From the NCBI RefSeq assembly GCF_000346485.2, contig NZ_KQ976354.1, positions 5,307,805-5,371,804 on the forward strand: DNA of 64,000 nt, given 5' to 3'. How positions within the stretch are numbered: the first letter of the stretch is position 1; every line of letters starts with the position of its first letter. The notes below the pieces were generated by a model that had not been told where the DNA came from, ran no database searches, and worked only from the letters and a program-made list of their open reading frames with translations. Both the position numbers and the translations under genes were made by a program. The stretch is from Scytonema hofmannii PCC 7110. GTDB lineage: Bacteria > Cyanobacteriota > Cyanobacteriia > Cyanobacteriales > Nostocaceae. This document shows, piece by piece, positions 62,101 to 64,000 of this stretch.

Positions 62101-63449
62101 GATCCTATCATTTAAATGTGCAAATAGCGCCTATTTTTAGGCAACAAGAGTTAGAGATTATCAACCAAGAATTCACGTTAGAAATAGCTTCTGGAAGTCG
62201 AATATCATACCAAGATATTCCTTGGAGTGAAACTAAACTTCCTAGTAAACAACTCTTTAAAGGAAGAGAAGAACTGATTAATCATTTAATCACACATTTA
62301 GAATCTCCAGAACGAGATAAAACTTATATTCTTTTTGGCTTAACAAGAACAGGAAAAAGCTCAGTACTGCACTACCTTAATAATAACCTTGATTTAAAAT
62401 CTGTACAAATCGGCGATTGCAACTATCAATTTATTAGTTTTTATGTTGAATTGAACGAGCTTAGTGCACAAAACACCTCTAAAGATATGTGGAATAAATT
62501 TTTAAAAAATGTGATGATAAGTAAATTGAAAATGAAAGCCAATGTTGGGGAAATTAATCTAGATACTTTATCTCCATTTATAGAAGAGAGGGATATGAGC
62601 TATAATGATTGGGAAGTTTTAATATCTTCTTTAAAATTTCAGCATTTTTATCCAGTTTTCTTATTTGATGAATTTTCCTACTTTCGTTCGTTAGTGGATA
62701 AGGGGCTTACTGATGCAAGCTTTTTAGCTGCAATGAGAAGTTTTGCAATTGATGGACAAGCTAGCTTTATTTGTGCAGGAACTTATGATGTGAGCAAGTT
62801 TATTAAAGATTCAAATTACATCTTAACAGGACAATTTATTAATACAAAGGAAAGACAAATTAGTTCTATTGAACGTCAACCTGCTATAGATTTAATTCAA
62901 ATTATGGGTAATAAGTTGCGATTTACTGAAGATGCTGTAGAACGTATTCTTCGATTAAGTTATCAAATTCCTTATTTCATTCAAATAATTTGTAAAAATT
63001 GTGCTTTATATGCAATGAATTTAGAAAGAAGTATTATGGGTATTCCTGAAGTTGAAACTGTTATTGAAAATCTGAGTGGTGAATCAAGAGAACTAGAGAG
63101 TAAAGGTATTAATGTGCTACCAAGAGGAATATTTATGAATAACATGGAACCAACTCTGGATCCTAAAGAATATCGTGGATTGATTAGTACCATATGCGAT
63201 TTAACTAGAGGTGAAAGGGATCCTAATTATATAGCATACTCATCTATTCACCAACTCTGGTATAACCATGGTATACCAGAGTTTGAGCATCGTTTACCAG
63301 AAGTAATTGAAGAACTTTGTCGTCGAGAGGTGTTAATTGAGAAAGAGGATGAGGGGCAACCTACTTATCTGATCACTGTTGATTTATTTCGTCGTTGGTG
63401 GGCTATGGAATACAGATTTATTAATATTGAATTGGATAAATTGAAATAG
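59166..63449 (+). CDS. Helical-repeat protein with P-loop (STAND/AAA-type) NTPase domain
   Basis: 1427 residues. The first 950 or so are helical repeats: TPR-like pairs (ARAYELAGEIPQAASSYAALL, AAEIYEEVMRLEQR) and a region with long helices. A beta-rich segment (about 880-1030) follows. The NTPase domain starts at about 1040: FKGREELINHLITHLE, Walker A FGLTRTGKSS (about 1058-1066), Walker B PVFLFDEFS (about 1163-1170), then a C-terminal winged-helix-like part. It looks like an archaeal-type ATPase ('ATPase domain predominantly from Archaea') with sensing arms. No membrane helix. Followed 65 bp on by a second P-loop gene in the same direction. Role unknown; conflict-system-like. Confidence 0.82.
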   Translation: MSSYNDLYQALSEAFQHRQLVHFIEQRKKILQYQPWSFLDLLFLARAYELAGEIPQAASSYAALLKIARKNNPNLNRLLGEIKHFISSHGHESLLIPVAGESISPGSFGFLQDLENGLKSRRIFENLYELNSAFLESIQLEQIDIFIEHMHKSIKESYNDYYNYWRLLVRAYKEQEKLDEVADAYTRILQLDKEAGSHLKLREAERKTIVFEIQDFIDKTGYNKLVTIANDILEKNILCPSIQQVTLQKEIKIKWFNLKRIYFIFNLLKRRIINLFKFFLIFSEEKNQDNSINKLSKTNSLNVVIPVSNLVKNSINKTNSNETIRLKRRGQTNLLKAKKFFDGGNLEAALEQYKQAYNYGDRSKRLFAEIAATLHRLERFDEAIEWLTKGISVLPSQEQLSLLAQKAQFLSSQQRWNEAAEIYEEVMRLEQRSAARREYGLQLSRIYYLYLKKFKKAQKIINQLLKKDPQDQVALRQLSLLEQAIYFPSQQENISPETDALYDDVEEVILPEDSKADIVSPMLQRDIASAEFRDEEILRRGGHPEERDAKRLLEQAKKMHGSEFAERYPLFLEASKAYNELPEGTYNEGDFHESLNRYASLKAGTIVLQFQRLVVSGHIELLKLRRLRDSVSSYSLESLALQVTVSPQFTNIPLKNYLLIQVAFTLVLHEQTVPPKLFEYSLSEIMTFCLEHVDEKLLYIAYEMVISSGTAGQKIWHRWKELDAARIFWQSLAQPDKRDRAYKILSTMSQETFNIEQKPKEVLGIAFIKRREQLDRTQEFFNRLQQILLIVKNFGELQGLWERRPIYQGILLDTDQEICNGVSVILTMLLPYQNRSSDERTAIIYNARINIENLLRFIYENPTYWGRVGFEPLLNRWKLAIEKLEKKRLSDEIHPKLVARLEPPIFYQEKESIKGGIIVQNEGRGTADGATLTIEVIQHNSQDILLTLEIPLSQEIAVGKSQYYSLDIPIDKLVMNFDRSYHLNVQIAPIFRQQELEIINQEFTLEIASGSRISYQDIPWSETKLPSKQLFKGREELINHLITHLESPERDKTYILFGLTRTGKSSVLHYLNNNLDLKSVQIGDCNYQFISFYVELNELSAQNTSKDMWNKFLKNVMISKLKMKANVGEINLDTLSPFIEERDMSYNDWEVLISSLKFQHFYPVFLFDEFSYFRSLVDKGLTDASFLAAMRSFAIDGQASFICAGTYDVSKFIKDSNYILTGQFINTKERQISSIERQPAIDLIQIMGNKLRFTEDAVERILRLSYQIPYFIQIICKNCALYAMNLERSIMGIPEVETVIENLSGESRELESKGINVLPRGIFMNNMEPTLDPKEYRGLISTICDLTRGERDPNYIAYSSIHQLWYNHGIPEFEHRLPEVIEELCRREVLIEKEDEGQPTYLITVDLFRRWWAMEYRFINIELDKLK

Positions 63450-63514
63450 AATAGCATTGAGTTTGTAATTAAATCGAGAAATCAAAGTAGTAAAATTGCA
63501 AAAAATAATTAAAA

Positions 63515-64000
63515 ATGAAATCAGGTTTTAATCCAGATAGAGAAGTAATAAAGCCTCAACAATTATTTGGTCATAATCAGCCTGGAGCATTATTGGAACA
63601 ACTATGTATTCAATTAGAAATGGGAACTAATGTATTACTCTTAGGAGAACGTCGTTCCGGTAAAACATCTCTTCTTCAATGCTGTTTATCAAAAATATCT
63701 AGTAGTAAAACGTCTGGACTTGTTCCTGTTTATATTAATTTTTATGAAAGTCCTTATATTAAAGGTTTTGCAAGTGCTTATCGATGGCTTTTAGCTTTTA
63801 TTCATGCTGCTGTTTCTACAAAAGAAAAAGATAAAATTCCTAACGATCTGGCTTTAAACAAAGTAGTTTTAAATAAAAATCAACCTCCGGAAGCCTATTA
63901 TCAGCAATTATTACAAGTAGAAGATTATGAAATTGATTATATTTTCCAAGACTATTTGAAAAAAATTAGCGAGTATCGTGTTGGTGTAGCTCTACTAATA
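63515..64000 (+). CDS. P-loop NTPase, N-terminal part (3' cut by window edge)
   Basis: 162 residues visible from the ATG at 63515. FGHNQPGALLEQLC then Walker A GERRSGKTSLLQ is the same general architecture as the ATPase domain of the gene before it ('hook' helix, then P-loop). Its start is 65 bp behind that gene, so both are probably one transcript. The rest, including Walker B, lies beyond the window. It may be the partner NTPase in a two-ATPase system. Confidence 0.7.
   Translation, partial: MKSGFNPDREVIKPQQLFGHNQPGALLEQLCIQLEMGTNVLLLGERRSGKTSLLQCCLSKISSSKTSGLVPVYINFYESPYIKGFASAYRWLLAFIHAAVSTKEKDKIPNDLALNKVVLNKNQPPEAYYQQLLQVEDYEIDYIFQDYLKKISEYRVGVALLI

Overview
The window is a piece of a filamentous, probably heterocyst-forming cyanobacterial chromosome (order Nostocales, Scytonema/Calothrix/Tolypothrix-like). 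This is inferred from the dense GCGATCGC (HIP1-like) octamers, heptameric short tandem repeats of the AGTGACC and GTTAGTG type between genes, a cyanobacterial-type glutamate-cysteine ligase, ADP-glucose pyrophosphorylase, hopanoid genes, a DevC/DevA-type ABC transporter and many kinase/WD40/CHAT signalling proteins. It contains one tRNA and no rRNA or CRISPR array.

Layout. 0-4.3 kb is eroded accessory DNA: an amidase tail, a hypothetical gene with a Ser/Thr-kinase tail remnant behind it, a dead IS607-type element (broken tnpA plus a deleted tnpB), a methyltransferase remnant and a lipoprotein. 4.3-18 kb holds a Ser/Thr kinase with FHA and SH3-like domains, a Nif11-like small protein, DUF924 and SRPBCC proteins, a GAF hybrid histidine kinase, DUF760, a WD40 protein, an L,D-transpeptidase, an Hsp70-like protein and UvsE. 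18-22 kb holds a small ribbon-helix-helix-like gene behind a 24-bp perfect palindrome, a hybrid histidine kinase whose N-terminus matches the ethylene-binding domain of plant ETR1, and an IS200/IS605 element with intact tnpB and dead tnpA. 22-33 kb is mostly metabolism and stress: a subtilase with a separate propeptide-like partner, GlgC, a P-loop kinase, DnaJ, a PanE-like reductase, two peroxiredoxin-fold proteins and a glycogen debranching enzyme. 33-34.4 kb is a repeat-rich gap with a 95-bp MITE-like element (second copy at 29.0 kb, opposite orientation) and tRNA(CAT). 34.4-44.3 kb holds a LysM/M23 protein, TrmL, GshA, an HDAC-family deacetylase, squalene-hopene cyclase and HpnB-like glycosyltransferase.

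44.3-55.8 kb is the most interesting block: a DevC-like permease and DevA-like ATPase, a signal-peptide-bearing precursor-like protein with a Nif11/NHLP-like middle and a CxCxxCC core, a kinase-LanC lanthionine synthetase with the complete Cys-Cys-His zinc triad, a 1730-residue caspase-STAND-TM-WD40(x14) protein, and a convergent secreted proline-rich peptide whose signal sequence resembles that of the precursor. I read it as a candidate lanthipeptide-type (RiPP) locus physically linked to a caspase-type signalling NTPase. The chemistry and the link are inferences.

55.8-64 kb is a conflict-system-like region: a truncated Uma2 protein, an EAD1-CHAT-GUN4 protein, a frameshifted ribbon-helix-helix gene, a broken small gene, a 1427-residue helical-repeat/P-loop NTPase and the start of a second P-loop NTPase cut by the window edge.

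A window-wide theme is repeat invasion. Tandem heptamers supply stop codons for genes, and repeat-like low-complexity DNA is inserted in frame inside at least four enzymes (two histidine kinases, the debranching enzyme and the HpnB-like glycosyltransferase).
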